A stretch of DNA of 64,000 nucleotides from Adiantum capillus-veneris (lineage: Eukaryota > Streptophyta > Polypodiopsida > Polypodiales > Pteridaceae). Both the position numbers and the translations under genes were made by a program. Positions 21,410 through 33,474 of the stretch are shown piece after piece. The notes under the pieces were generated by a model. The model was not told the DNA's origin. It ran no database searches and saw only the letters and a program-made list of their open reading frames with translations. Within the stretch, counting starts at the first letter, position 1; every line of letters starts with the position of its first letter. The stretch lies in contig CM043948.1 in assembly GCA_014529385.2 (NCBI GenBank), positions 25,540,451 through 25,604,450 on the forward strand, in the 5' to 3' direction.

Positions 21410-23260
21410 AATTCTTCTAAAGGAGTTCTATTCACATCTCTATAGCTATGGTCTTTTATGCTTATTTTTGTGGTGATCTTTTTATGTCTCAAGTAGATAT
21501 AGTCATAGCTCCAATCTTGAACCATCTTAAGTTGACGCATGAATGGTCTTCCTAAAATGATATCAAAATTGTTCCCTTTTCCAAAATCTACTATTGCAAT
21601 TGTATGCTAATATTCAATTCCACAAGAAGTAACAATAATATACTCTAGGATACCCAGAGGTTTTTCTGTGTATCCATCTGCAAGTTGCAGCTTCATTCTA
21701 GTTTTCCTAAGCGCTGGTCTACCCCATTTTTCCCAAATGCCTTTTGTGGCTATGGCTACTCTAGCCCCACTATCAAGTATAGCCAGTGTTTTAACTCCTT
21801 TGTATTCCATAGGTAAGGTGGTGTTTCCTTCTTCTCCTTCGCAATATTCCCCCACCTTGTTTATTGGCACAGGTTTAGCATTTGCACTTTCTTGTTGAGT
21901 TTTGTTTGATTGTTCATTTGAGGGTAGATCTTGAAGAGGTATCTTTAATCCCATCTTCCCCAAATTGTTGCCTACTTCATCCCATACATGTGGTCTAATC
22001 TTAAACAGTTCAGATAGAGTAATGGTGCACTGTATTGGAGCTGACATCAACTCTTGCATACTCTTTGTATCCATCATCTTGGATATGGTTTTCCTCCGAG
22101 ATGGCACCACTCTAGTCTCTGAGTCTACCTCATGTTCTCCTATGTATGAGGGTAATGTCTTCAAGGACTCTGGTTTGCTTTCAATTGAAACTTCCGTCCC
22201 TGCATCTCCATTTAGAGATTGAATGTCTCCCTGATAGACTTCATGCCTTGTATTGACCTCAGTTATGGGTGCAGATTGGAAAGTCGCACTTTCATCTTTT
22301 GCACTTCTAATTGCTTTCCACAATTCATTTGGCCATGGTTCATCTATCTCTGGGATAGGTGCCATAAATTGTGATCTTGACCTTGCATCATTAGTGGTGT
22401 TGGCCACTACTTGATCATCTAGTTGAATTTCTAAGTTGTTGGTTTCTTGTGTTGCAGTCTTTGCTTGCACATCCTTTTGTGATTCTAGCTCAATGTTTCT
22501 TTGAGTTAATGTTTCAACAACCTTTGCCTTAGGCATTTCAAATCCAACACTTTTTGGTTTTGTTTCTGGAGGTGGAATTGGTGCTTCAGGCTCCATCATT
22601 GCCTGTGCAGTTTTTACCAATTCCTTACACATTTTCAACCTCTCAGTCTCTACCTCAGCATGAGGATATTTCATCCCTCGTTGCTCTAGGGTTTGGTTGG
22701 GTTTCAATCTAGCCTCATATGCTTCCAGTGAAGCATCTAACGACTCTAGGACTTTGTCTACCAACACAGATCCTCCGGAAGATGCCTTCCTTGGTTTCTT
22801 ATCGCTCACCACCGTTTTTTTCCCCCGTTCTTGTTTTAACTGCTCCTTTGTCTCTTGTAATTTTGTTTGTAGTGCGGTTTGATTTGTAATTGTTTTTGCT
22901 TTAATTCTGTCTTTTTTGGCTTTCCAAGATTTTCTCACAGTCCTCACTGACACACTAGTTGCTTCCCCTTGTTTGGGTTGTTGATCTTTCTCCTCATTAG
23001 CTTGGTCCTCAACATTTTCTTTTGCTTGGGCTCTAGTCACTACCTTCACAGGAATTTTGGGTTCTGCCTCTGATCCACTTGGAGAAGGTAACACTCCCAC
23101 AACATTCATTGTTGTTTTCTCCTGTTTGTTTGGGTGTTTTGGACAATTTGAAACAACGTGTGTAATGGCACACTCCAAACAATATCCAATTATCTCTACA
23201 CGAGAACAATTATTGGCCTAATGATTACCTCCACACTTGTAGCATGGTCCATCTTGTTGA
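21410..23260 (-). pseudogene. pr: Zinc knuckles, linker and retropepsin 1 of E1
   Basis: Two zinc knuckles of CX2CX3HX4C spacing open the segment: CYKCGGNH followed by an in-frame TAG near 23218 and ANNC, then CLECAITHVVSNC. A TRAQAKENV motif, a long Lys/Glu/Gln-rich linker that is probably coiled, and then the protease follow. The active site LAILDSGARV has an intact Asp-Ser-Gly. After a TAG at 21607-21609 the frame continues with NNFDIILGRPFMRQLKM, which supplies the C-terminal retropepsin motif. The uninterrupted part (23178-21607) is 523 codons. The H element has the same order of parts. The protease would mature the E1 Gag polyprotein. Confidence 0.75.
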
Positions 23261-23397
23261 GTCACTGGTGGCACAATTGATGGTTGTTCTTGCTTAGCCA
23301 GAATGGTCTCTGGTCTACGCTCTTGATTGGCTATGAACATCAGAGTGTCCTCATTCAATGAATATATTTTTCTCATAGGTTCTTGCCCTAGCCTAGG

Positions 23398-24664
23398 TTA
23401 TGATACCTCAGCTCTTTGTAAAGCCCTTGAATCAACCCTATTTTGAAATAATGGATGATTTGGTAATGGCGTTTGTTTTTCTATTTGATGTCCAAATAGT
23501 ATCCCCCTCGTGTAGGTTTGATTATAGTAGCACTCACTCATCTCATGATTGGTCCATTTTTGCTCAATGGCACACCATTTTATTCGTTGTGCTACTTGCA
23601 CTGCTAGCTCATCTAGGTTGGTTATTAATTGAGACATAACCACTTGCCTTGTGTTGGTTTCACTAGATGCTAAAGGAGCATTATCCATAGTGATCTTTGT
23701 ATCACCAATTTCCTCGCCATAGGCTTTACAATTGTCAACTAGGTATAACGCTTCTCTCGTGACTTGTTCAAAGGAAGTACATCCTTTTAAGTGCAAATCT
23801 TTCTTGAGAGTTTCATTTTTCAAACCCTCTATGAAGAGAATTGATAATCTTTCATCCTGTGGTAACTCACGTTCCGGACATCTCTCTATATATTGTTTGA
23901 AGCGTAGCGATGCTTCCTTCACTCTCTCATCTTCTTTTTGCTTGAATACATAGATTTGGGACACTGTGTTATGCTTGATTCCCCTTTTAGAGAACTCCAC
24001 AACAAATTCTTGCAACAGTTGTTCAACGTTTGAGAAGGCATTTTTGTCCAATGGTTGGAACCAATTCAATGCTATCCCTTCCAAGGTTAAGCCAAATCCC
24101 TCATACTGTGTATGAGAATAAAATACTTGTTCGGTTCTTAACACTTGTTTGAACAAGGATGCATGTACGTATGGATCCCTTAATCCATCATACTTCATCT
24201 TGACACATTTGGCCAATTGATATGGTCTCATCGGTTCTGGTTCAACCATGTATCTTAGCGTGCTGGGGTCTCTCACAAAGACATCCCTGGTTCCTTCTTC
24301 TCGTCTTGGAGCAAATCCTAGTGGAATCCCCTTCGAGACATGTTTTGGAAATGTTGATGGATTCGTAAGTCTAATTGGTGGTCTCCTGGTTCCACTCAAT
24401 GAGGTAGGAGCTACACTCCTCGTGAATAGCTATTTTGGATGTTTGAGGTCCATTTGATTCCATAGTTTCAATGTTAGCATCTTGCAAATCAGTCTCAAAA
24501 AACCTTGGTACGCTTACACTCGGTTGAAAGTAGTAAGCAGAGATTGGAGTACCCATGTATGTATATCTTTCTAGCTCAATTGGGCTGATAAGTTTGTACT
24601 CTCGTCCATACTTATCTACCATTAGAACCGTGCACTCCCTGGTCATCTGTGTATGTGAAGGCAT
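23398..24664 (-). pseudogene. gag: Gag core of E1
   Basis: The 333-codon frame 24399-23398 matches the plant retrotransposon Gag layout: MKYDGLRDPYVHASLFKQV, then GIALNWFQPL, LLQEFVVEFSKR and KQKEDERVKEASLRFKQY ending in SILFIEGL. Upstream, frame 24664-24371 (SPIELERYTYMG) holds the linker region in a different phase. The Gag would form the particle and bind RNA. Confidence 0.75.
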
Positions 24665-24992
24665 AGACGTTCTTGTAGTCTGTCAACTCTTCAATGATGG
24701 AATTTAAACATTCTATAGAAGTTGTTTTGATCCCCAATATGTAACCTATAAAGGCCATCATAAGTGTAATCCATTAGAACTCTCGTGGCTTCATTGGTTT
24801 TGATGAACCTCACATTGGGTGTGTTGATTAGAGGATGCTTCTCCTCCTCTAAGTCTTCGGCAATTTCCACTTTTGCTCTTCCAAGCTCCCGCATTTTAGT
24901 TAATTGGTTTGGCTTCCAGTGAGCTACATGATCACTTGAAAAATATCCATGAGCCATGCCTTGAGGTTTTGCTTGATATGATTGATAAGCCT

Positions 24993-25181
24993 TGTTGGGG
25001 TTAAGGCCTATGTGCCTTGACCGGTTGCCCATGTCATGGGCGCCCGCCCACTGTTACCCTATACTTATAGTGAGTATACTGTATAGGGGGAGCTGCCACT
25101 TCACAGTCTCCCCACCCACATCGTGTGTGTGTCTCTTTCTCTCTCTCACTCCCCGTCTGTGGTGCTCCCCGATGCCCTTCA
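24993..25181 (+). repeat. 5' LTR of copia-1
   Basis: 189 bp, starting TGTTGGGGTTAAGG and ending CCCTTCA. It is unusually short even for copia elements. A CACTATAAG-like inverted pair (CTTATAGTGAGTATAC) lies near 25058-25076. Confidence 0.92.
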
Positions 25182-26432
25182 ATTGGTATCAGAGCTTTGG
25201 CTTCGCGACAGATGGAGTGCTACAGAGAAGTGAGCTTTCGACTATGGTGAGCTCGCTTTCGGTGGAAGCTTGAGATCGGTGAGCAACCACCAGATCTGTG
25301 CTCATGGAAGCTTGAGGGGCATTCCCAAGCTTCAGGGAAGAGTGTATTGCAAGTGTGTATGGTTATTTGCAGCCATACTTGCAGGAAGAATGCAGATTTT
25401 CATTTTCGCAGGTCATTTTTCGGGCCCCAAAAACAGTGTTTTTTGCATACCTTTTGCATACGGAATGCGATTTATGCAAGGTTAAGGTGTAACCTAAGGC
25501 TTTGGCACGCTCCGGACGCAATGGTGATGTCCATTTGAGCTGATTTTGACCTCTGAAATTTCCGCAGCAGCAGCAAGTTTTTGCTGCGTTTTTGGGCCGA
25601 AAATAGTTTTTTTGGCATAGCTTTCACACCCGGACTCAGATACATGTGATCCAGGAGTCTATCTTGGGGTTTTGGTATGCTCCGGACGCACTTGTCATAT
25701 CAGAATTTTAACATTCTGAACGCTGAATTTTTTACAGTAGCAGTTGTTTATCGTGTGTCGAGGATTCCACACATGGTTTGCTCTCAAATGTGAGAGTGAT
25801 ATTTGCTGCAAGTTTCCTCACAGGTGGGAGGATACGATGTATGCCTTATGTGGTTTGATGCTCAGGGAGACTAATGTGATTGCATTTTGAGCTTGGCAAT
25901 GTATGCCTCGAGCATGTTTTTTGGGAGTCACAGGTAGAGCAGATATTTGTGTACTAGATTTGCAGGTGTTTGCAATGATGTATGCAAAGTGTGGAGATTG
26001 GTGCATGAATTTGGAGTGCGGTTTGATGCGCTTTGGTTGCTCATGGTTTTGAGCATGCAGTCAGTTTGGTTACTGGGTTTGTGGCCGTTTTACTGACGAA
26101 ACTCTGGCAAAATTTTCCCAGGAGTTTTATGCGTATCATTTATGCGATCTAGGTAGAGATTGCAGGTTGCACTCAGCATTTGCGTGCGGTGTTCTCTGCA
26201 GGTGGGAGATTTGTGTGTGTGTATGCATCGATACCGCACAGTGTGGGCTTGGTGATTAGCTCACAGATTGCAGTGTGATACTAGAGCATGCGAGGCTTGT
26301 ATTGACATTGCGGGAACTCTATTTTGGAGTGTGTCTCACAGGTTTTACATTGTGTTTCTGGCCATATTTGTAGAAAATTTCCAGGTGTTGTTGGTGAGGT
26401 GGTTTTGCTTTCTAGTTTGCTACATTGTGCTC

Positions 26433-28094
26433 ATGGCAGAGACAGGTGATCGCTCAGATTATGATCTCTCCGAAATGTGCATGTTTGATGGGTCAAACTT
26501 TGTAGCATGGAGAGAGTGTATGCTTGATGCATTGACACAACGAGGGTTGCATCGACCATTGAGTGGTGATGCAGGTAGACCTTCAAACATGTCTGACGAT
26601 CAGTGGCAGGAGCTAGAGAAGATGACACTATCTACACTCTCTTTGCACCTTGCGAAATCTGTATATGCTCTTGTTATGTATGAGACTACTTCGAGAGCAC
26701 TTTGGCGCAGATTACATGATATGTATGATAGATCTGAGTCATCATGGACTCGTGTGAGACATGTACATTCACGAGCATAGCGACAGGTGACATATTGGTA
26801 TTGTGGTCATTCTGGACATGTTAGACGGCGCTGTTTTCATCGTATGCGACATCGTAGGAGACATGGCAGTCTCAGAGATGTATGTAGTGATGCCATGGAC
26901 TCAGTTGCTTTGACAGTTGAGGCAGATGTAGTGTCGGAGTATACTAGTGACGGAGATGTCACTTTTACCTTGAGCTATGCACGAGATGCTATACATGTGG
27001 ATAGTGCACTCCCTTCGCAGTGGTTGCTAGAGGCAGATGCTATGTTTCATGTCACGCCGCATCGTGAATGGTTTTGTAGCTATTCTAGCGGGATGCTTGG
27101 CAGTGTACGTTTGACCGATGGATCGTTGCATGCGATAGTAGGTACAGGAGATGTGAGACTGTCATTACCGAGTGGTGCATCTTACTTGTTAGGACATGTG
27201 CGCTATGTACCAGATTTGACAGTGAGTTTGATCTCGATTGGTCAGCTTAGAGATTGTGGATGTCAGATTTTGCTACGAGAGAGAGATTTTCTGATGCATT
27301 TGGGTTCGCTAGTGATTGCGAGAGGTGCCAGGAGTGGTACAGGTTACCCATTTCATGTGGATCACATGAGAGACGGTGTTGTCTCTGTGATCATGGAGCC
27401 AGGTAGAGAGCAAGAGAGTAGGCGAGTCTCTTTTTCTTGTGGGTTGCAGGATGCTTTGCATGGAGTGCAGAGCAGTGACCTTGTTGTGCAGGTTGCGTCT
27501 ACGGATGCACAGGTGGAGCGGGACAGCTCTAGTGAGTCACAACAGGATGAGTCATCAGAGGTGATGACAGAGATGACTCACATGGATGCTGAGATGTCGG
27601 CTATTGTTGAGTCATTTCTTGATATGCTTATGCCAGAGCTTGATGCAGATTCAGGACAGATGGATACTCTTGGTACAAATGTGATATGTGGTGGGCACGA
27701 GGAGTCACTCCAAAGCTCGGAGTCAAAGTGCCATGGTCTCTATGATAGGGGACATGATTGCCATGAGTTGAGTTCTGAGTTGGAGGTGGCAGAGGTTGCC
27801 AGGGTTGCATCAACGTTCGGTGTCCTCATGTACAAGATGCTGATCTCGAGGCCTGACATAGCAGCTGTAGTGGGAGCATTTGCAGCAGGGTTGATTAGTT
27901 GTTCGATGACTGATCTCGACATAGAGCATAGGGGAGGTTTGCAGGTATTGAACCGATACTTGCAGGAGTGCATGAGCTCTTGTAGACTCTTTGCAGAGCT
28001 TGGAGCTAGCTCTGTGTGGCTTCCACAGCGGAATGTTTGTCTATCAGTAGAGCCGGATGCACTAGCTCATCGAGAGTTAGTGGACATAGGTTGA
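26433..28094 (+). pseudogene. gag-pol: Fused Gag/protease/RT-tail remnant of copia-1
   Basis: From the ATG at 26433, a copia Gag N-terminus (MCMFDGSNFVAWRECML) runs to a TAG at 26778-26780. The same phase continues at once with a zinc knuckle reading YWYCGHSGHVRRRC, where Tyr replaces the first Cys. The protease region keeps its frame (LLGHVRYVPDLTVSLISIGQL), but the active site reads LLEADAMFHVT where DSGA is expected, so it is dead. After a Ser/Glu-rich stretch the frame jumps to the RT/RNase H boundary (YKMLISRPDIAAVVGAF). Integrase and most RT are absent, so a large in-frame internal deletion is likely. A long open frame in a pol-deleted copy suggests the element moved after the deletion. 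Confidence 0.75.
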
Positions 28095-28169
28095 GAGAAT
28101 ATCTCACCTTCTATTAGTTGTACACTAGTAGATCTTGCTTAAAGGCACATTGGCCTTTAAGTGGGAGGT

Positions 28170-28358
28170 TGTTGGGGTTAAGGCCTATGTGCCTTTACCG
28201 GTCGCCCAGGTCATGGGCGCCCGCCCACTGTTACCCTATACTTATAGTGAGTATACTGTATAGGGGGAGCTGCCACTTCACAGTCTCCCCACCCACATCG
28301 TGTGTGTGTCTCCTTCTCTCTCTCACTCTCCGTCTGCGGTGCTCCCTGATCCCCTTCA
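28170..28358 (+). repeat. 3' LTR of copia-1
   Basis: 189 bp, aligned end to end with the 5' copy with about eight substitutions. It is followed by the AGCCT duplication. Confidence 0.92.
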
Positions 28359-28430
28359 AGCCTCATGGTCTTGTCTCCACCCTCTTGTTATAGGTGTTGC
28401 AGTATTTCTGGCTGTTTGTGTAGGTGGCAT

Positions 28431-28698
28431 AGCTCTGAGTTGAGTGGGAAACCCTAATGATGGATGAGTTGTCATGTTTAAGCCTCACTCAATACTCTCA
28501 AGATGTTCCTTGATAAGAACACCTTGGCTTAGTGCACACAATCCCTTTTTGCCCCTGGTCAAGTCTCTCAAAAGTCAGGAATTTATGACTTTTTGGTGTC
28601 TGGAAACTGGTCTTGGGGTACCCTAAAAGTTTGGATTTAGGAACCCTAGAAAAATTCAGCTCTAAAACCAAAACCAGGTCTAGGTGTGTGCTTTTGCC
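28431..28698. other. E1 leader between Gag start and copia-2
   Basis: Non-coding as far as I can see. It forms the 3' part of the E1 leader, whose other part continues at 31105. Confidence 0.5.
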
Positions 28699-28964
28699 TG
28701 TTAGTGCTGCAACCACGGGGGATGCATGGTGGTGCAGGTGGAGATGCAGCAGAAGGCGAGAGAAGAGAGAGAGAGAGATTCAACACAGTTTTTTGTGAAG
28801 TAAAAGAACACGCTACCTATATTTTTCTTATGTGAAACTTCTACATATACAAGAGGCTTTTAGATAGCCATGCAAAAACAACTCGACTTCTAACTTACCT
28901 CTCCTCGGCATGCTCCAAGGGAGTTTCCCACAAATAGATGACCAACAAGGGCTTGAACCCAACA
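28699..28964 (-). repeat. 3' LTR of copia-2
   Basis: 266 bp. On the minus strand it starts TGTTGGGTTCAAGCCC and ends GCAGCACTAACA. It differs from the other copy at roughly 5% of positions by eye. Confidence 0.92.
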
Positions 28965-29252
28965 ATCCCCCCCTCAAGCCCGAACTAGACAAGCAACTCA
29001 TGATACCTCGAGTTTTTGGTATACTCGTCAACCGTGAGTTTTAGGTTTTCTCACAACCAAGGATTTTTGGTTTATCCATAACCTGGTGCTAGGTCAGTAA
29101 CCCTCCCTTGAACAGATAGGGTGTAGGTCAAATATGTAGCTACCAAAAGTGGAGTTTTTGGTTCACTGCCAAACCTTAGGTTTAAGGTGTACCCAGTAAC
29201 CTCATGGGAGTGCAACAAAAAAGGGTTGAGAATTGATAAAAATTGGGAGGTC

Positions 29253-30230
29253 TTACCACTTATTTTTGTGGCAGTGTCTATAACCCATACAATTTATTTT
29301 GACTAAAAACAACATGAAAAGAGTTGATCTAATAAATTTCCTCATCAACAGAATATATTGGAGATTCAGTGTCTCCCTCAACCACATGAATTTGAGTTTT
29401 ACCCTTTTTAAAGCACTTATTTGACGGATGATTTGTTTTACCATAGTGAACACAAGGATTTCTCTTGAAACAGTCTTTCGTTTGATGATTGTTGCGCCCA
29501 CAAATGGCACAAGTTCTGGTTCCATTGAATGGTCGAGATGAAGCTGCGCTGTAGCAGCACATTTAGTGACTGCATATGCACTGGAAGTATCATAAGAACT
29601 GGTGGGGAATACGGCATTCGAGACTGTATATGCACTGGGAATGATAGTAGAATTGGTACTAGGTACCCTGCGTTCTTCTTCCTACAATGAATTAATGATA
29701 CCATCCAAGGAGGGCAGCGGATCTTTCTCTCTTAAAATAGTAACAATCTGATGAAATTTGTCAGTCAAACTTTTTAACAAAATGGCTATGAGATCTTCTT
29801 CTAGTACTGAAGCTTCGACATAAACAAGTTGAGTTCTAATACTCTTCAGTCTATTGGTTAAAGCTGCAATATTTTCATCTTCACGCATGCGGATGGAATA
29901 TAATTCCATTTCTAAACTCATTTTTGAATACTTAGCTTTGGCACCGAAAAGCTTCTCTAAATTTATCCAGGAAGCACTTCAAGAATTGACATCCTCCAAA
30001 TAATGAATAAAATCATCTTCTAAGGAAGTTAGAATGATACCAAAAGCTTGTTCGTCTTTCCTCTGTAGCTCATCAGATAGTGCCCTTGTAACTGCAGCAG
30101 ATGTGTTGGATTCATCGGCTGCGAGAGGCTTGACCATGTTCCATAAGTTTTTCCGCATCAAATAGCCTTTAACTTTGATCTGCCAAGTGTGGAAGCCGGA
30201 TCCATTGAATTTGTCGACTTTTGATGTCAT
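29253..30230 (-). pseudogene. gag: Copia Gag of copia-2
   Basis: Starting at 30230, the frame reads MTSKVDKFNGSGFHTWQIK, the usual copia Gag opening, and a stop falls after about 83 codons. The Gag core continues at 29921 (SIRMREDENIAALTNRLKSI, SLTDKFHQIV). Two zinc knuckles follow in another frame: CAICGRNNHQTKDC is intact and CVHYGKTNHPSNKC has Tyr for the second Cys. The frame then reaches WVIDTATK near 29275, the protease active-site segment with the Gly-Ala pair missing. Nothing of integrase or RT follows. Confidence 0.75.
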
Positions 30231-30833
30231 ATTGAAGTCTTTAAGAAGCTTGGTAACGAGGGTGGTAGTTGTTGGTTATTGCACATATAGCTAAAAACGA
30301 GCGTCCTTTTGATATGATGCTACGCTCTCACCAGCTTTCAGAGCTAAAACGTTGAAGACCACTTTGTGTTAGTTGCCGTTCAAATTGGGGTTTATAAGCT
30401 CTGAATAAAAACTTTCCAATATGCTGTCAATTTGGAAATTTTTAGTGTTATGTAAGCCTTCAAAACCACCTGTCTATCTGCTATGACTGAGCACCAAAGG
30501 ATGTGGATGCTCTTGCGAGGTGTGAATGGGCTCTCACTTAAATGCAAAGACTTCAAATAAGGGGACAGTTTAATAAATAGGAAATAAAAAAAAACCAGAA
30601 ATGGCAAACTCTCTGCAGGCGACAGTGCCGATTACTGTTTGCTTCACAACATGCTCAAGAGGCCGAATTGGCAGGTGCTACAGTGTAGACAAATGCTTCT
30701 CAAGCCAGGGCGTTCATGCTGATGTAGAGCGTGCTCGTTTTGATGTAGGTCGATTGCTTCATGTTCCCCTTTGCAGACAGCGGTTCCCGCGCGCTAAGTC
30801 GAGCCAAAGCCGATGACAAGCTCTGATACCAGT

Positions 30834-31099
30834 TGTTGGTGCTGCAACTACGGGGGATGCATGGTGGTGCAGGTGGAGATGCAGCAGAAGGCGAGACAAG
30901 AGAGAGAGAGAGATTCAACCCAGTTTTTTGTGAAGTAAAAGAACACGCTACCTATATTTTTCTTATGTGAAATGTCTACATATATAAGAGGCTTTTAGAT
31001 AGCCATGCAAAAACAACTTGACTTCTATTTTAACTCTCCTTTGCATGCTCCAAGGGAGTTTCCCACAAATAGATGACCGACAAGGGCTTGAACCCAACA
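30834..31099 (-). repeat. 5' LTR of copia-2
   Basis: 266 bp, paired with 28699-28964, with the primer site directly downstream on the minus strand. Confidence 0.92.
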
Positions 31100-31336
31100 T
31101 TGCCCGCAAGCTTTCTTCCTAGCCATACCTGACTCAATTTGGAGTTGTCTATCAAAAGTTAGAGCAATTTTAGTGAACTGCACTTGAAACAGCACTCAAA
31201 ACAGTCTGAAGACCAGAACCCAGGAACTTTGGCTTGTATCTTGGCTTCCAGAGGGTATTTTTCACTCAAACTTGAGATTTGGGATGTACTCAAGTAGATC
31301 TACAAACTTATGAAGTCAAATACCCTCACTATGTAA

Positions 31337-32912
31337 AGGTACACCGATCGCGATCGTTGACCCCATGTCACAGATTTGGAAGATTTTTGCACAGTAGCTA
31401 GCCCTTGATGTCTTGATACCAAGTGTCTTTGTATTTTTGAATTTGGAGATTTTTTGACCAATGAAAACCCAAATCCCAGGTGGTTTTGCGGTTATTGGCC
31501 TGATTGTGTAACTAGGACTTTTGACCACTTTCTTTCGCTTTTTTGACCTTGCTCCTTTTGGAAAATATATTGCACTAGATGTCAGCTACCTACTCATAAA
31601 ATTTCAGTCCAAAATGTCACTATAGTACACCGATCGCGATCGTAGTACCAGCTCCTTTTTGCATGAAATTTTAGGAGTTGATAGACATGGGTATGATTAG
31701 TCTATTTCCAAACCCACTTTGCATTTGGATCACAAAAACTTGAATTTTCCCAAAATTTTGGTCTGAAGGATCAGTGATCAGTGTTTTCCCTATTTGACAA
31801 CTGTCTTTTGGTTTTTTGACCGTGGTTCTTTGAGAAAGTTGTTTGTCTAGTTAGTTATCAGCTACCTACTCACCAAGTCTCAACTCAAAATGTCACTATG
31901 GTACACCGATCGCGATCGTAGTTTTGAGCCCAAATTGGATGAAACTTCTGGATATGGTAGACAATGATGTGTACAGTCTACTCCCCAAATCTTTTTGAAT
32001 TTGGACAAGAAAAAGTCAAGTTTTTACCAGATCTTGGTCTACTGCAGTGGTTTCCTGATTGTCTGCTGTTTTTGGCTATTTTGGTGATTTTTTTTGAATT
32101 TTGAAAACTCCTGGTATCTTATATAACCTAGGTGTATGTGTGGGTAAAGTCTGGTCAAAATCTGGCACTGAGGTACAATGATCGCGATCGTAGTTTGGAG
32201 CCCAAATTGGATGAAACTTCACCAGCTTGTTCACTAGGCTATTTTAAGACTACCTACCAGACACTTTTGTATTTGGACTCAAAAAAGTCAAGAATTTACC
32301 ATTTCTTGATTGGAAGTCTCTGTTTTCCAGAATCTGTCAGTTTGATCTGATTTTGGTGCTTGATTTGGGATTTGGAAGCTATCTGGGGTTGTCATGTGTA
32401 CAGGTTATCCTTCTGTATGGTTTCTTCCCAGTTTTGATGTGTTTTGGTCTACTGAAAGTCAATTTCTATGCCAGTTTAGCAGTTTTTGACTTGGATCTGT
32501 ATTCAAATGGTTTGATAGGTATCTTGAGGTTTCTGGCTCTAGGTCCTTTAGACTTTTATGTTTGTATACACCTGAGGATTCCATAGATGAAATCTGGTCA
32601 AAATCTAGTACTTAGGTACACCGATCGCGATCGTAGTTTGGAGCCCAAATTAGACCAAATTTGGTATGCTTGTAGACACTGATGTTTTAAGGCTATCCCC
32701 CAAGTCTTTTTGCATTTGGATCACCAAATGTCAAGATTTTACAGTTTCTGGGTCTGTCAGGCTAGTTTTACCCAAGTGGCATGATTTCCTTGATTTTTGA
32801 TGTTTTTGGGTGTGGTTGCTTTAGACAAACTTGATTATAATCTTATCAGGAAGGCACATGTCAAATCTTGTACAATTTTGACACTGAGGTACACCGATGC
32901 GATCGTAATACC
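31337..32912 (-). repeat. Leader repeat array of E1 with CGATCGCGATCG palindromes
   Basis: Six diverged units contain the core GGTACACCGATCGCGATCG. The 12-bp palindrome lies at 31345-31356, 31631-31642, 31907-31918, 32622-32633, with one mismatch at 32179-32190 and one base missing at 32895-32905. Spacings are 286, 276, 272, 443 and 273 bp, so the unit is about 275 bp. Flanks such as TCAAAATCTGGCAC before and GCCCAAATTGGATGAAACTT after recur in several units. The LTRs of E1 carry the same motif (33810-33821, 17539-17550, 16863-16874). The array sits in the transcribed leader, between primer site and Gag. Function is unknown. Confidence 0.85.
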
Positions 32913-33456
32913 AGAGCCAAATCTGATGAAATTTTACAGGCTCTCTTTGACAAGTATTTCCCAGTGTTTGGTGCTACCACTTTGTGATTTGAATCAATTT
33001 CAGCTCTGTTTGGTCAGATTTTCTAATTTCAAAGTCTTATGGCCCTTTTTCCAAAGTTATGGTTTTTTGGTGTTTTTGACTCTATCTTTTGTCCCAAATC
33101 TGACTAAAATGTGATTTACTTATCCTACTCCTAAGTACAGAAATGAAAGAACATAAGAAAATGAATCGAACAAAACAAACAGGATAAAAAACGGATGATG
33201 GATCAGTACTCAATCAATACAAAGAAATTTGAAGAGAAAAAATGCTTAAAGCAACCTCACTCACAACTCCCTATATCTCCCAAGAGTGGATCTAGCCAAT
33301 CCACCGACCCTAGACTCCACTAAGCACTAAACCCCTGTCTAGATGCTTCACTGAAATGTAAATGGAATGGAAATTATCTTTTGGAACAATAAGAAAACTC
33401 TGAATATGCACTCGGTCACTCATCACCTAAGATTCATTCCTTACCTAAGATTCATT
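32913..33456. other. E1 leader next to the primer site, no gene
   Basis: AT-rich and without a credible frame. It contains no further copy of the palindrome. Confidence 0.5.
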
Positions 33457-33473
33457 CCTCGGCAACGGCGCCA
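33457..33473 (-). promoter_or_regulatory. Primer binding site of E1, tRNA-Asp
   Basis: The minus strand reads TGGCGCCGTTGCCGAGG one base after the LTR end. It complements the 3' end of plant tRNA-Asp except near its far end. Confidence 0.88.
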
Positions 33474-33474
33474 A

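Larger units (their letters stand above)
24993..28358 (+). mobile_element. copia-1: Ty1/copia element, deletion derivative, TSD AGCCT
   Basis: The element has two 189-bp LTRs (24993-25181, 28170-28358), a primer site TGGTATCAGAGC at 25184-25195, a purine-rich GTGGGAGG tract just before the 3' LTR, and AGCCT duplicated at 24988-24992 and 28359-28363. By eye the LTRs differ at about eight positions. The internal region is only 3 kb, so much of pol is missing. Confidence 0.93.
24691..28430 (-). pseudogene. gag: N-terminal part of E1 Gag, split by copia-1
   Basis: The minus frame begins at an ATG at 28430-28428 (MPPTQTARNT) and is interrupted after about 22 codons by copia-1. It resumes left of 24993 in the same phase (AYQSYQAKPQGM) and runs to a stop at 24691. 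Removing the insertion and one AGCCT copy restores phase, which supports both the copia borders and the reading frame. Confidence 0.6.
28699..31099 (-). mobile_element. copia-2: gag-only Ty1/copia element, TSD TTGCC
   Basis: Two 266-bp LTRs (28699-28964, 30834-31099) lie on the minus strand. The primer site TGGTATCAGAGC is at 30820-30831 with a two-base spacer, and a G-rich polypurine tract lies at 28965-28974. TTGCC flanks it at 28694-28698 and 31100-31104. The interior is under 1.9 kb and encodes only Gag and the first residues of the protease. Confidence 0.93.

Noticed and set aside
31337-32912. CRISPR-like array
   Set aside because: Repeat cores are 12-19 bp, palindromic and about 275 bp apart with related spacers, which fits diverged tandem repeats in a eukaryotic retroelement, not CRISPR.
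33457-33473. tRNA-Asp gene (also 17185-17202)
   Set aside because: Only the 3'-end complement of the tRNA is present, directly next to an LTR end. It is a primer binding site; no cloverleaf can be formed.
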